A stretch of DNA of 64,000 nt from the NCBI GenBank assembly GCA_038316335.1, contig JBBQAM010000007.1, positions 1-64,000 on the forward strand, given 5' to 3'. Each line of letters starts with the position of its first letter. The stretch's first letter is position 1. A program made the position numbers and the translations under genes. The stretch is from JALHST01 sp038316335. GTDB taxonomy: Bacteria > Bacteroidota > Bacteroidia > Flavobacteriales > Flavobacteriaceae. Positions 43,946 through 53,504 of this stretch are shown piece by piece. The notes beneath the pieces were generated by a model. It made no database searches. It was not told the DNA's origin and saw only the letters and a program-made list of their open reading frames with translations.

Positions 43946-44354
43946 GTTTGTTCACTTCTTCCATATTCAATTTCTTCTTTTCCTGTAATTCAATTTGATG
44001 TAGGCTATCCCTTAATTTTTTGGCCAATTCCATTTCCTTTTTTTTCAGGTCCAATTTTGATTCGACAGCTTGATATATAGCCTCGTACTCGAGCGGAATG
44101 GAGGCATAATACCGATCACTGTCAACAAACTGGGCACTGTCTACACGATATCGTGTCAGCACATATTCAGTAGGCCTAAAATCAGTGTCCTTGATTAATG
44201 ATTTATTGGCCGTTATGGCCGCGTTTGCGATTGCCATATCAGCGAGTATCGCAACCATTTTGTTTTTTTCAATGAGATTATCAGGCTTATCCAACAAATT
44301 TTCATTGCAGGAAGTCAAGCCCAATAGCATCAAAAAACAAATATATTTCATCAT
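43926..44354 (-). CDS. DUF4296 lipoprotein
   Basis: A 142-residue lipoprotein with lipobox LLGLTSC (Cys16). The DUF4296 core is LLDKPDNLIEKNKMVAILADMAIANAA, and the tail is a charged coiled-coil-like helix (LKKKEMELAKKLRDSLHQIELQEKKK). Found only in Bacteroidota and of unknown function. It starts 2 bp after the dihydroorotase gene's stop, so the two are co-transcribed. Its end overlaps the convergent epimerase gene by 20 bp. Confidence 0.87.
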   Translation of the reverse strand: MMKYICFLMLLGLTSCNENLLDKPDNLIEKNKMVAILADMAIANAAITANKSLIKDTDFRPTEYVLTRYRVDSAQFVDSDRYYASIPLEYEAIYQAVESKLDLKKKEMELAKKLRDSLHQIELQEKKKLNMEEVNKPTDSLP

Positions 44355-44356
44355 GT

Positions 44357-45691
44357 CTATCTATTGAATGTTAATCTCATGGCACTTCTTTCTTTCGAAA
44401 ATTTGCCATTTTCATAGGCTAAGTGCCCATTGACGAACGTATGTGAAATACGCGATTTAAAGTGTTCCCCCTCGAAAGGCGACCAACCACATTTATAGGC
44501 AATATTACCTTTGGTAACTTTCCAAGGGTCGTTCAAATTGGCGACTACCAAATCGGCAAAATATCCCTCTTTAATATACCCTCTTTTTTCTATTTGGAAC
44601 AAGATGGCAGGATTGTGGCACATTTTCTCGACTATTTTTTCCAATGATATTCTTCCTTCATGAAATTTTTCTAAAAGTGCAGGTACTGCATGTTGAACGA
44701 GTGGGCCACCTGACGGGGCCTTTTCATATAGATTGCTTTTTTCTTCTAGGGTGTGAGGCGCATGATCTGTTGCAATGATATCAATACGATCATCCAAAAC
44801 GGCCTCCCATAATTTTGATCGGTCTGCCGCAGTCTTTACAGCTGGGTTCCATTTGATAAGTGTCCCCTTCGAATCATAATCCTCGTCGGAGAACCATAGA
44901 TGATGGATGCAAGCCTCAGCAGTGATTTTTTTCTGGGCCAAAGGCAAATCGTTTTCGAACAAATCGGTCTCCTTTCCTGTTGATACATGAAAAACATGGA
45001 GTCTGGCGCCCGTTTTACGAGCAAGTGCCACGGCCTTTGAGGAAGAAATATAACATGCTGCCTCACTTCTGATTTGTGGATGGCAATTTATGGGAATAGC
45101 CTCCCCATACAGTTCCCTATATTTGGCCAAATTATGGCGAATCGTCGTTTCATCTTCACAATGCGCAGAGATAACCATATCAGTATTCCTGAAAATCCTT
45201 TCGATGACCTCCTCATCATCGACCAACATGTTGCCCGTTGAGGAACCTAAAAATAATTTTATACCAGAACAGGCATTTTTGTCCAATCTTTTTATTGCTT
45301 CCAAATTATCGTTTGTACCTCCAAAGAGAAAAGAATAATTGGCAAAAGACGTGTTTTTGGCAAGTGCAAACTTTGCCTCTAAATTTTCATGGGTCGTTGT
45401 CTGTGGAATGGTGTTCGGCTGTTCCATATAGGAAGTGATTCCTCCGGCGATGGCAGCTTTGCTCTCAGTGGCGATGGTTCCTTTATGGGTTAGTCCAGGC
45501 TCCCTAAAATGCACTTGGTCATCTATAAATCCAGGGAATACATGACAACCGGCAAGATCAATGACGTTGGCCGTTTCATGACTGATATCTCTTTCGATTT
45601 TTGCTATATGATCATCCTGTATTAGAATGTCTCCTTCAAAAATGACATTGTCATTGACAATAAACCCATTTTTTAAGATTATACTCCCCAT
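44357..45691 (-). CDS. pyrC: Dihydroorotase (class I-type amidohydrolase)
   Basis: A 444-residue amidohydrolase that closes carbamoyl-aspartate to dihydroorotate in pyrimidine synthesis. The metal motif normally reads D-x-H-x-H; here it is DDQVHFREPG, so the first His is Gln. Other ligands are present: Lys in GIKLFLGSS (carbamylated bridge), His in SAHCEDE, His in LHVFHVSTG and Asp in IATDHAPH. The Gln form seems usual for the Bacteroidota lineage (from memory). PNTIPQTT binds substrate. It sits in a compact run: glycosyltransferase, 2 bp, pyrC, 2 bp, DUF4296. Confidence 0.88.
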   Translation of the reverse strand: MGSIILKNGFIVNDNVIFEGDILIQDDHIAKIERDISHETANVIDLAGCHVFPGFIDDQVHFREPGLTHKGTIATESKAAIAGGITSYMEQPNTIPQTTTHENLEAKFALAKNTSFANYSFLFGGTNDNLEAIKRLDKNACSGIKLFLGSSTGNMLVDDEEVIERIFRNTDMVISAHCEDETTIRHNLAKYRELYGEAIPINCHPQIRSEAACYISSSKAVALARKTGARLHVFHVSTGKETDLFENDLPLAQKKITAEACIHHLWFSDEDYDSKGTLIKWNPAVKTAADRSKLWEAVLDDRIDIIATDHAPHTLEEKSNLYEKAPSGGPLVQHAVPALLEKFHEGRISLEKIVEKMCHNPAILFQIEKRGYIKEGYFADLVVANLNDPWKVTKGNIAYKCGWSPFEGEHFKSRISHTFVNGHLAYENGKFSKERSAMRLTFNR

Positions 45692-45693
45692 GT

Positions 45694-46422
45694 TTAAAAT
45701 TTATCTGTATGGAACAAACTTCTCGCCTTCATTTTCAGAACCCCAAATATCGCCTCGTGGATAATCGAACTGCTCATTTTCGATTTACCCCGAAGACGGT
45801 CTCGAAAGACGATTGAAATTTCCTCAATCTTATAATTTTTTAAATAGGCCCTGAATTTCATTTCAATTTGAAAGGCATACCCGATCGATCGAATCGACTC
45901 TAGGTGAATATTTTCCAAAACAACACGCTTATAACACACAAAACCTGCGGTAGGATCGTGCACCCGCATTCCGGTGATCATTTTCACATAAATTGATGCC
46001 CCAAAAGATAACAATACTCGGTACAAGGGCCAGTCAACAACATTTACTCCCTTTTTATATCGGGATCCCACGGAAACATCAGCACCATTTGCACAGGCCG
46101 TGTACAATCGTTCAAGGTCTTGTGGGTTGTGCGAGAAGTCTGCATCCATCTCGAAGATGTAATTATACTTTCTTTCAATAGCCCATCTAAACCCATGAAG
46201 ATAGGCAGTGCCCAGACCCAATTTACCACTGCGAACCGAAAGAAAAAGCTTGTCTTTAAAATTCTCCTGTAGCCCTTGCACAGCCTTGGCGGTGCCGTCC
46301 GGAGAATTATCATCAACAATAAGAACATGAAATTCGGTAGCTAGTTCAAAAACAGCCTTGACGATCGCTTCAATGTTCTCAATCTCATTGTAAGTGGGAA
46401 TAATGACTAGGCGATCCGACAT
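45694..46422 (-). CDS. GT2 glycosyltransferase, polyprenol-phosphate mannose synthase-like
   Basis: A 242-residue cytoplasmic GT-A enzyme related to dolichyl-phosphate mannosyltransferase (DPM1). LVIIPTYNEIENI opens the fold, DDNSPDGTA binds the nucleotide sugar, and EMDADFSHNPQDLERL is the metal-binding/catalytic stretch. No C-terminal membrane helices, as in DPM1. It would load a hexose onto a polyprenyl phosphate for use by GT-C enzymes; a GT39-type one is encoded divergently next door. The ATG at 46422 is preferred to 46431 because the -7 element at 46442-46449 would leave almost no leader for the latter. Confidence 0.88.
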   Translation of the reverse strand: MSDRLVIIPTYNEIENIEAIVKAVFELATEFHVLIVDDNSPDGTAKAVQGLQENFKDKLFLSVRSGKLGLGTAYLHGFRWAIERKYNYIFEMDADFSHNPQDLERLYTACANGADVSVGSRYKKGVNVVDWPLYRVLLSFGASIYVKMITGMRVHDPTAGFVCYKRVVLENIHLESIRSIGYAFQIEMKFRAYLKNYKIEEISIVFRDRLRGKSKMSSSIIHEAIFGVLKMKARSLFHTDKF

Positions 46423-46441
46423 TGATTTCATGGTATATGGG

Positions 46442-46449
46442 CAAAAATA
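46442..46449 (-). promoter_or_regulatory. -7 element of the GT2-pyrC-DUF4296 operon
   Basis: Reads TATTTTTG on the minus strand (TAnnTTTG), about 20 bp before the ATG at 46422. Confidence 0.45.
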
Positions 46450-46526
46450 GTGTTTTAATGGCTGTATGAAAACGGGATAATCGTATTTATCATTTTTTTA
46501 AAAGGATACCTAATCGACATAATTCG

Positions 46527-46534
46527 TAATTTTG
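46527..46534 (+). promoter_or_regulatory. -7 element upstream of the GT39 gene
   Basis: TAATTTTG (TAnnTTTG), 78 bp before the ATG at 46612. No TTG at the usual distance upstream. Confidence 0.4.
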
Positions 46535-46611
46535 ACCCGCCTTGGCCTAAATGTTATAAGGAAGTATTGCCTCCTATTAAGCTTTCGGTAAAATTTAAGA
46601 TACACAAAATA

Positions 46612-48279
46612 ATGCTTCGAAAATTTCCCAGACTTTTCTTATATCTCCTGGCTGTTATCTTTATTATCAATCTGGTGCAATCGTATTTTACCGAACTAAT
46701 TTTTGATGAGGCCTATTACTGGTATTTTTCCCAAAATATGGCCTGGGGTTACTTTGACCATCCACCTATGGTGGCCCTTTTGATCAAGATCGGCAGTTTC
46801 TTTTTCACTGGGGAATTGGGCGTACGATTTATGAGCTGTATACTTTCAGTAGGTACCTTGATTATTTTATGGACCCTGATCGATAATCAAAAAAAGAAGG
46901 CGTATGTCGTCCACTTTTTTATACTGACCTTTTCAGTGACTTTGTTGAACGCCTATGGTTTTTTTACCTTGCCCGATACCCCTTTACTTTTTTTTACGGC
47001 TCTTTTCCTGTTGGTTTATAAACGATTCCTGATTCAACCTACCTTATTGCTGGCGACTTGTTTGGGCCTCGTGATGGCCGCCTTGATGTATAGTAAATAC
47101 CACGCGATATTGGTTATCTTCTTCGTCTTGCTGTCCAATCTAAGATTATTGGTTAAAGGCTATGCATGGGTTGCCGTTTTAATTGCTTTGATTGCGTTTA
47201 TTCCGCATTTCATATGGCTTTATGACCATGACTTTGTTTCAATAAAGTACCATTTATTCGAGCGCCCGAATGAAGCATATGATTTTAAACAATTTACACT
47301 GGGCTATTTCGTAAATCTTTTGGCGCTTTTTGGACTTATTTTTCCTTGGGTTTATCGCGCTCTTTTTAAAGCAAGGAGTACTGATATGTTTACCAAGGCA
47401 CTCGTATTTCTTACCTACGGGGTACTGATCTTCTTCTTTATATCGAGTCTGCACCGGATTGTTCAAACGCAATGGATGATCATTATCTCAATTCCATTGA
47501 CAATACTGACATTTAATGATATGTTGGTAACCGAAAGTACCCGTATATGGGTTTTCAGAATGGGAATGATAAACATCGTAGTGCTTTGCATCTTGCGAAT
47601 AGGGCTTGTTTATGAGCCCTTATTTCCTATTGCATATGAAAGCCATGGCAATAAGAAGTGGGTCAGCGAAGTTGCATCAATTGCCGGTAAGATGCCCGTG
47701 GTATTTGAAAATTCATATCGCTTGGCTCCTATGTATACATTTTATTCGGGGAATACCGCTTTTTCCCTGAACAATACTAATTACCGGGAAAACCAATATT
47801 CCATTGATGATTCCGAGTCAAAAGTGCAACACAAAAACATTCTTTATCTCTCCCAATATATTCCCGAGCGGGATATACAATTTGATTCTTTAAACGAAGG
47901 CACCTATTATGGGAAGATTATCTACGATTTTGAATCCTTTCGCAAACTGAAGTGTTATGTGGATACCTCGAAAATCGAAAGTCAGTGGGGAAGCGAACAT
48001 AGACTAAAAGTATATAATCCGTATGACGTTGATATCGACCTTACGAAAATAAAATTCGGAGTATCTTATTTAAACGACTACAAACGTCCGGTCGATATTC
48101 TACCCATACCAGCTATACAACCAGAATATAAGAATTTGTACTTAAAATCAAATGATACGACGTTTTTTACGTTTAAGCTTCCAAAACCGATCATGGAAAA
48201 TCCGGCGTATTACAGAATAGGTATTTCTGAAAACGGACTGTTCTATGGCCTAAACGGACAAAATATAAAACTTGAATAA
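46612..48279 (+). CDS. Glycosyltransferase family 39 (PMT/ArnT-like, GT-C)
   Basis: A 555-residue membrane enzyme that moves a sugar from a polyprenyl-phosphate carrier to a lipid or protein on the outer face of the inner membrane. About ten hydrophobic helices. The first periplasmic loop has the catalytic acidic motif FDEAYYWYFSQ and the YFDHPPM signature of PMT/ArnT/RgtA. A soluble C-terminal region of about 170 residues follows. The ATG at 46612 precedes the first helix directly; the frame extends to a TTG at 46567 without family similarity. The DUF4271 gene overlaps its stop (TAATGG), and the divergent DPM1-like gene could supply the donor. Confidence 0.88.
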   Translation: MLRKFPRLFLYLLAVIFIINLVQSYFTELIFDEAYYWYFSQNMAWGYFDHPPMVALLIKIGSFFFTGELGVRFMSCILSVGTLIILWTLIDNQKKKAYVVHFFILTFSVTLLNAYGFFTLPDTPLLFFTALFLLVYKRFLIQPTLLLATCLGLVMAALMYSKYHAILVIFFVLLSNLRLLVKGYAWVAVLIALIAFIPHFIWLYDHDFVSIKYHLFERPNEAYDFKQFTLGYFVNLLALFGLIFPWVYRALFKARSTDMFTKALVFLTYGVLIFFFISSLHRIVQTQWMIIISIPLTILTFNDMLVTESTRIWVFRMGMINIVVLCILRIGLVYEPLFPIAYESHGNKKWVSEVASIAGKMPVVFENSYRLAPMYTFYSGNTAFSLNNTNYRENQYSIDDSESKVQHKNILYLSQYIPERDIQFDSLNEGTYYGKIIYDFESFRKLKCYVDTSKIESQWGSEHRLKVYNPYDVDIDLTKIKFGVSYLNDYKRPVDILPIPAIQPEYKNLYLKSNDTTFFTFKLPKPIMENPAYYRIGISENGLFYGLNGQNIKLE

Positions 48280-48932
48280 TGGAGCCCATTCTTCGCACTT
48301 TTGAAAGTTTTGATTGGATTACCTTGCTGTTGTTAGGAAGTCTTGTGCTGATGGTCCTCATCAAAAATCAGTTTTATAACCGATTTCTAAATTTCATAAT
48401 CCTACCCTTCAACAACAAGTACATTTTTATGTTCAATAAGAAAGAACCCTTAATGAACTGGTTTCAGGTATTCTTTGGTGTATTTCAAATAAGTAATTTG
48501 GCCCTATTCCTTTTTTTTATATGGAAGTTATTCTCTCCAAATGGGGACGAAAGTTATACGTTGATTTTTCCCATTATTTTGGTCGCGATTCTCATTTTTG
48601 AAATGGTCAAGCTATTTTTACAATTGGGTAACGGATTTATTTTTGGCAATTATAGGATAATCAGTGAGATTATCTTCAACAAGCTTTCTTATTTAAATCA
48701 TAGTTCGCTGCTTATGTTCATGGCCAATGTGATTCTTGCCTACGTTTTAAAAGACGCTAAAATTGTCGTTTATATCGCGGTTTTTCTAATTCTCTTGATA
48801 AATGTAATCGGTTGGGTAAATGTTGTGCGGATTCATCAAAAATTTATCACCAATAACTTTTTCTATTTTATTTTGTACCTTTGCGCTCTTGAAATTGCGC
48901 CGTTTATTATTCTAGGGAGCTATCTTAAGTAG
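48279..48932 (+). CDS. DUF4271 membrane protein
   Basis: A 217-residue integral membrane protein with about six hydrophobic segments, matching the Bacteroidota-only DUF4271 family. Charged loops such as NQFYNRFLNFIILPFNNKY and FNKKEPLMNW separate the helices. The start shares one base with the GT39 stop. DUF4271 genes commonly sit next to hemD in Bacteroidota, as here (105 bp downstream). Function unknown. Confidence 0.87.
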   Translation: MEPILRTFESFDWITLLLLGSLVLMVLIKNQFYNRFLNFIILPFNNKYIFMFNKKEPLMNWFQVFFGVFQISNLALFLFFIWKLFSPNGDESYTLIFPIILVAILIFEMVKLFLQLGNGFIFGNYRIISEIIFNKLSYLNHSSLLMFMANVILAYVLKDAKIVVYIAVFLILLINVIGWVNVVRIHQKFITNNFFYFILYLCALEIAPFIILGSYLK

Positions 48933-49037
48933 TAAGATGTATGAAGCTGTAACGATCAAGGGTATTAATTGATTTTAATCTGAAAATTAATTCCTAATGG
49001 GCACATGCGAAAATAACAAAGCAATAAATTTTTGTAG

Positions 49038-49784
49038 ATGAAAGTAAAAACAATTTTGGTATCACAACCGGAGCCGAAAATGGAAAATTCTCCTTATTCA
49101 AAACTTATTGATAAGGAAAAGATAAAAGTCGATTTTAGGCCCTTTATCCATGTTGAAGGAGTTGATGCCAAAAGTGTTAGATTGCAAAAGATTGATCTAA
49201 AAAATTATTCGGCCATTATCCTCACCAGTCGCAATGCGGTTGATCACTATTTTAGGATTGCCGAAGAAATGAGGTTCAAAGTGCCCGATTCAATGAAATA
49301 TTTTTGTCAATCGGAGGCGGTCGCTTTTTATCTTCAGAAATATGTCATTTACCGAAAACGAAAGATCTATGTGGGTAAGATGAATTTTGAAGATTTGGTT
49401 GCGCTCTTCAAAAAATATAAAGACGAAAACTTTCTACTACCCTCCTCCGATGTTCTTAAGCCCATCGTACCGACTACTTTAGATAAGCTTGGTATTCATT
49501 GGACCCGGGGTATATTTTACAAGACCGTTATTAGCGACCTATCAGATTTAAGGGATGTTTATTATGATATCTTGGTATTTTTTAGCCCTTCTGGAATAGA
49601 ATCGCTTTTAAAGAATTTTCCCGATTTTAAACAAAATGACACCCGAATCGCCGTTTATGGGGATTCTACTATTGAAGCGGCCACAGAAGCCGGATTGCGT
49701 ATCGATATCAAAGCTCCGACCCCAGACACCCCGTCAATGACCATGGCGCTTCAAAAATATATCACCGAGGTGAACAAGAAATAA
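49038..49784 (+). CDS. hemD: Uroporphyrinogen-III synthase
   Basis: A 248-residue bilobal enzyme that cyclises hydroxymethylbilane to uroporphyrinogen III in haem synthesis. Family strands include KTILVSQPEP at the N-terminus, IILTSRNAVDHYF, YDILVFFSPSGIESLL and AVYGDSTIEAATEAGLRID, and the end is APTPDTPSMTMALQKYI. HemD sequences diverge widely, but the TSRNA / FFSPSG / GDSTIEAA trio and the DUF4271 neighbour make this secure. A bidirectional terminator follows. Confidence 0.9.
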   Translation: MKVKTILVSQPEPKMENSPYSKLIDKEKIKVDFRPFIHVEGVDAKSVRLQKIDLKNYSAIILTSRNAVDHYFRIAEEMRFKVPDSMKYFCQSEAVAFYLQKYVIYRKRKIYVGKMNFEDLVALFKKYKDENFLLPSSDVLKPIVPTTLDKLGIHWTRGIFYKTVISDLSDLRDVYYDILVFFSPSGIESLLKNFPDFKQNDTRIAVYGDSTIEAATEAGLRIDIKAPTPDTPSMTMALQKYITEVNKK

Positions 49785-49809
49785 ATAGCGTCTACTTAAA
49801 AAGAATAAA

Positions 49810-49837
49810 AACCCTTTGGAAACCCAAAGGGTTTTTT
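49810..49837. terminator. Bidirectional terminator between hemD and pckA
   Basis: Arms 49810-49819 (AACCCTTTGG) and 49824-49833 (CCAAAGGGTT) around an AAAC loop, with T6 on the plus strand and a T-run on the minus strand as well. It serves both convergent genes. Confidence 0.82.
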
Positions 49838-49838
49838 C

Positions 49839-51455
49839 TTAAAAGGCGTAGCGTTGGGGTCCTCCTCTACGGATTTCCTCACTTGCATAGGCTTCGAATT
49901 TTTTAAAATTTTCCCTGAAAGCGTTGGTAAGCTTAAATGCTGTCTTATAGTAAGCCGCATCATTATTCCAGGTTGTACGAGGGCTCAAAACGCTCGTTGG
50001 CACACCAGGACATTCCCTAGGCTGAGCCACGCCAAAAACTGAATGAATATGGTAGGTATCGTAAGAATATAGGCCCAAATCACCATTTAGTGCCGCCTGT
50101 ATCATTGCCCTGGTATATTTTAATTTCATACGCGTACCTACGCCATAGGGACCCCCGGTCCACCCCGTATTTACCAGCCAAACGTTCACACCTGCATCTT
50201 TCATCTTTCTACTCAACATCTCGGCATATTTTGCGGGATGCAATGGCATAAAAGGGGCACCGAAACACGCAGAAAATGAAGGAACGGGCTCAACAACACC
50301 AGCCTCGGTACCAGCCACCTTCGCCGTATATCCCGATATAAAATGATAGGCTGCCTGGCTTGGCGTTAATTTTGATATTGGCGGCAATACCCCAAAAGCA
50401 TCGGCGGTCAAAAAGAAGATGTTCTTGGGATTTTTACCTATTGACGGTTGCTGAATATTTTCAATGTGGTATAACGGATAACTTACCCGGGTATTTTGAG
50501 TTATCGAAGTGTCTGCAAAATCTACCTTCCCATTTTCATCGATACGTACATTTTCTAATAACGCCCCTTTTTTAATGGCCGCAAAAATCTCAGGCTCATT
50601 CTCGGCCGATAGATCAATTACTTTTGCATAACAGCCTCCCTCAAAATTAAATATGCCATTCTCATTGTTCCAGCCATGCTCGTCATCGCCGATTAGCCTT
50701 CGATGGGGATCCGCTGACAAAGTTGTTTTTCCTGTTCCCGACAATCCAAAAAATATGGCCGTATCACCTTCTTTCCCCACATTTGCAGAGCAATGCATAG
50801 GCAGGGTATTTTTGGAGACGGGAAGAATAAAGTTCAGGGCAGAAAAAATTCCCTTTTTGATTTCACCAGTATATCCCGTACCACCTATAAGGGCAATCTT
50901 TCTTGTGAAGTTCAAAATGGCAAAATTCGGTTGTCGTGTACCGTCAATTTCTGGCTGCGCAAGAAACCCAGGGGCATTGATCACCGTCCATTCCGGTTCA
51001 AAATTCCTTAGTTCCTCGGCTGTCGGTCGTATGAACATATTGTAGGCAAACAGGTTCGACCAGGGATATTCTGTAATCACCCGGATATTCATACGATAAT
51101 TGGCATCTGCACAAGCATAACAATCCCTAACAAATAGCTCGGTATCATTCATGTAGCCGATGACTTTCCTATAAAGGGAATCGAACTTTTCGGGTTCAAA
51201 AGGAATATTGATCGCACCCCACCAAACCAAATCTGCTGTTATTGTGTCCTTGACTATATAGCGATCTTGTGGAGACCGTCCGGTAAACTTTCCCGTAATA
51301 ATGGCCAAGGCCCCGTTTGCGGTTTCCCGACCCATATCTTTTTCCAAGGTTCGCGCGTGCAATTGGGAGGGTGTTAGCTGATAGTTGATCGTATCATGTA
51401 CAATTCCATATGCCTTTAGCGAAATCGATTTAGTCGTTTGTTTCGATATATTCAT
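49839..51455 (-). CDS. pckA: Phosphoenolpyruvate carboxykinase (ATP)
   Basis: A 538-residue enzyme that converts oxaloacetate and ATP to phosphoenolpyruvate for gluconeogenesis, or runs the reverse way. The kinase-1a loop is FFGLSGTGKTTLSADP and the metal motif is GDDEHGW. NIFNFEGGCYAKVIDLS, the adenine-binding region near RTTWNNDAAY and the substrate Arg in FTGRSPQDRYIV all match ATP-type PckA. A -7 element at 51477-51484 lies 22 bp upstream. Confidence 0.97.
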   Translation of the reverse strand: MNISKQTTKSISLKAYGIVHDTINYQLTPSQLHARTLEKDMGRETANGALAIITGKFTGRSPQDRYIVKDTITADLVWWGAINIPFEPEKFDSLYRKVIGYMNDTELFVRDCYACADANYRMNIRVITEYPWSNLFAYNMFIRPTAEELRNFEPEWTVINAPGFLAQPEIDGTRQPNFAILNFTRKIALIGGTGYTGEIKKGIFSALNFILPVSKNTLPMHCSANVGKEGDTAIFFGLSGTGKTTLSADPHRRLIGDDEHGWNNENGIFNFEGGCYAKVIDLSAENEPEIFAAIKKGALLENVRIDENGKVDFADTSITQNTRVSYPLYHIENIQQPSIGKNPKNIFFLTADAFGVLPPISKLTPSQAAYHFISGYTAKVAGTEAGVVEPVPSFSACFGAPFMPLHPAKYAEMLSRKMKDAGVNVWLVNTGWTGGPYGVGTRMKLKYTRAMIQAALNGDLGLYSYDTYHIHSVFGVAQPRECPGVPTSVLSPRTTWNNDAAYYKTAFKLTNAFRENFKKFEAYASEEIRRGGPQRYAF

Positions 51456-51476
51456 TTAAAATAGTTTTTGACACTA

Positions 51477-51484
51477 CAAAATTA
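51477..51484 (-). promoter_or_regulatory. -7 element of pckA
   Basis: Reads TAATTTTG on the minus strand (TAnnTTTG), 22 bp before the pckA ATG. CAA at 51500-51502 (TTG on the minus strand) may be the -33 element with a short 15-bp spacer. Confidence 0.5.
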
Positions 51485-51523
51485 TCATAAAATTAATTTC
51501 AAGCTATTAATATTGAGAAATTA

Positions 51524-51910
51524 TTAGTCAAAATACTTAAAACCTCGATAGCCTAGAACGCCCCATCCCAAGACAAGTAGGACACCACCCAATGGGGTGA
51601 GAAATGCGATTGCCTTAAAATCGAAAGCGGTCAAGTCGTTAAGCGCCAACAGGTAAATAGAAAATGAAAAAAGCACGATTCCAATCAGGATTAGGTAAAA
51701 GACCAATTTCTTACTTTCAGGCTTTATGGGCTTTAATCCTGCCAGCACTATTAAAAAAAGGGCATGATACATTTGATATTTAACCCCGGTTTCATAAGTT
51801 TGCAGGGCTTTGACATCAATTAGTTTCTCCAGTCCATGGGCGCCGAAAGCACCCAAAAGTATGCCTGATAAACCGAATACGATCCCTGCCAAAAAAATTG
51901 TTTTGTTCAT
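51524..51910 (-). CDS. DUF423 membrane protein
   Basis: A 128-residue protein with four hydrophobic helices and the DUF423 motifs GILLGAFGAHGL, YETGVKYQMYHALFL and FLTPLGGVLLVLGWG, homologous to YgdD/YwdK. Family function is not established. It is alone on its strand, between pckA and the divergent saccharopine dehydrogenase. Confidence 0.9.
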   Translation of the reverse strand: MNKTIFLAGIVFGLSGILLGAFGAHGLEKLIDVKALQTYETGVKYQMYHALFLIVLAGLKPIKPESKKLVFYLILIGIVLFSFSIYLLALNDLTAFDFKAIAFLTPLGGVLLVLGWGVLGYRGFKYFD

Positions 51911-51991
51911 AACTTGAATAATCTATTTTTTTATAAATGTAACAATTTGATACCTTCGTAAATCGTTTTTTCATCAACAAAAGTATAGTAC

Positions 51992-53365
51992 ATGTTACGA
52001 AAAATATTGGTTGTCGGTGCCGGAAAGTCTACTTCGTATTTATTGGACTATTTTATCGAACATGCAGAAAAGCAACAGATTCATTTGGCCATTGGCGACC
52101 TAAATCCCGAGGGCATTCCAACCTATTTACAACACCATCCGGCCTGTTCGATTTTTCGATTCGATGTACTTGATGCAGAACAACGCAAAAAATCGATTCA
52201 TGATAGTGACATCGTGGTTTCAATGCTTCCGGCCCGATTTCATATCCTGGTTGCAGAAGAATGTATCGCATTAGGAAAACATTTGGTAACAGCCTCCTAT
52301 GTAAGCGAAGAAATAAAGGCATTGCACCCCAAGGCAAAAGAAAAAGGCTTGGTACTAATGAATGAGGTAGGCCTTGATCCCGGGATCGACCACATGAGTG
52401 CGATGCAGGTTATAGATCGTATTCGCGATGCAGGGGGAAAGATGCTTTTATTCGAATCATTTACTGGCGGACTGGTAGCTCCTGAAAGTGACACCAATCT
52501 TTGGAATTACAAATTCACCTGGAATCCTAGGAACGTTGTTTTGGCAGGACAAGGTGGCGCCGCAAAATTCATTCAGGAAGGCACCTATAAATATATACCC
52601 TACCACAAATTATTTAGAAGAACCGAATTCTTTACTATTGATGGATATGGTAAGTTCGAAGGGTACGCCAATCGGGATTCTTTAGACTACAGAAAGGCCT
52701 ATGGCCTGGAAGACACATTGACCTTGTATCGCGGAACCATGCGAAGAGTGGGGTTTTCAAAAGCATGGAATATGTTCGTACAGCTGGGAATGACCGATGA
52801 CAGCTATACGATTGAAAACTCGGAGGGCATGTCATATAGAGAATTCGTCAACCTATTTCTACCCTATTCCCCTACTGATTCGGTCGAATTGAAACTGCGG
52901 TATTATCTTAAAATAGATCAAGATGATATTATGTGGGAAAAATTGTTGGAATTGAACTTATTCGATGCCAAGAAGATAATTACCTTGAAAAACGCAACCC
53001 CGGCCCAAATTCTTCAAAAGATACTGGAGGACAGCTGGACCTTGGAGGATAGTGATCGGGATATGATCGTTATGTATCACAAATTTGGCTATGAACATCA
53101 GGGGAAAAAACGACAAATCGATGCTAATATGGTGGTTTTAGGTGAAAATCGTTCCCATACGGCCATGGCAAAGACGGTAGGGCTTCCGGTAGCCATTGCC
53201 ACCCTGCTCATATTAAATGGGCAAATCAAGGAGCCAGGTGTGCAAATACCCATTAGCAAATTGGTATATCAACCTATTTTGGCAGCGTTGAAAAATTACG
53301 GTATTCACTTTAAAGAACATGAAGTGCCCTATTTAGGATACAATCCCAATTCGGTCGCCAGTTAG
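51992..53365 (+). CDS. Saccharopine dehydrogenase-family protein (saccharopine reductase type)
   Basis: A 457-residue enzyme. VVGAGKSTSYLLDYF binds NAD(P), VVSMLPARFHILVAEECI is the second Rossmann half, and NEVGLDPGIDHMSAMQVID is the family signature of saccharopine reductase/dehydrogenase. The C-terminal domain includes GENRSHTAMAKTVGLPVAIA. It interconverts saccharopine with aminoadipate semialdehyde plus glutamate, or with lysine plus oxoglutarate; the class cannot be settled here. An Lrp-type regulator follows and alanine dehydrogenase lies nearby, so amino-acid catabolism fits best. Confidence 0.87.
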   Translation: MLRKILVVGAGKSTSYLLDYFIEHAEKQQIHLAIGDLNPEGIPTYLQHHPACSIFRFDVLDAEQRKKSIHDSDIVVSMLPARFHILVAEECIALGKHLVTASYVSEEIKALHPKAKEKGLVLMNEVGLDPGIDHMSAMQVIDRIRDAGGKMLLFESFTGGLVAPESDTNLWNYKFTWNPRNVVLAGQGGAAKFIQEGTYKYIPYHKLFRRTEFFTIDGYGKFEGYANRDSLDYRKAYGLEDTLTLYRGTMRRVGFSKAWNMFVQLGMTDDSYTIENSEGMSYREFVNLFLPYSPTDSVELKLRYYLKIDQDDIMWEKLLELNLFDAKKIITLKNATPAQILQKILEDSWTLEDSDRDMIVMYHKFGYEHQGKKRQIDANMVVLGENRSHTAMAKTVGLPVAIATLLILNGQIKEPGVQIPISKLVYQPILAALKNYGIHFKEHEVPYLGYNPNSVAS

Positions 53366-53504
53366 TACTCCCTGGCAATAAACTAGACGATCTCAATACC
53401 AAAGCGGTCTTTCGATGACTAAAATCTCGGATTTTAACTTAAAAATCGAGCGAGGACTACGCAATTAATTTTGATATATTTATAGGGCAAATGAAACCAT
53501 TCCC

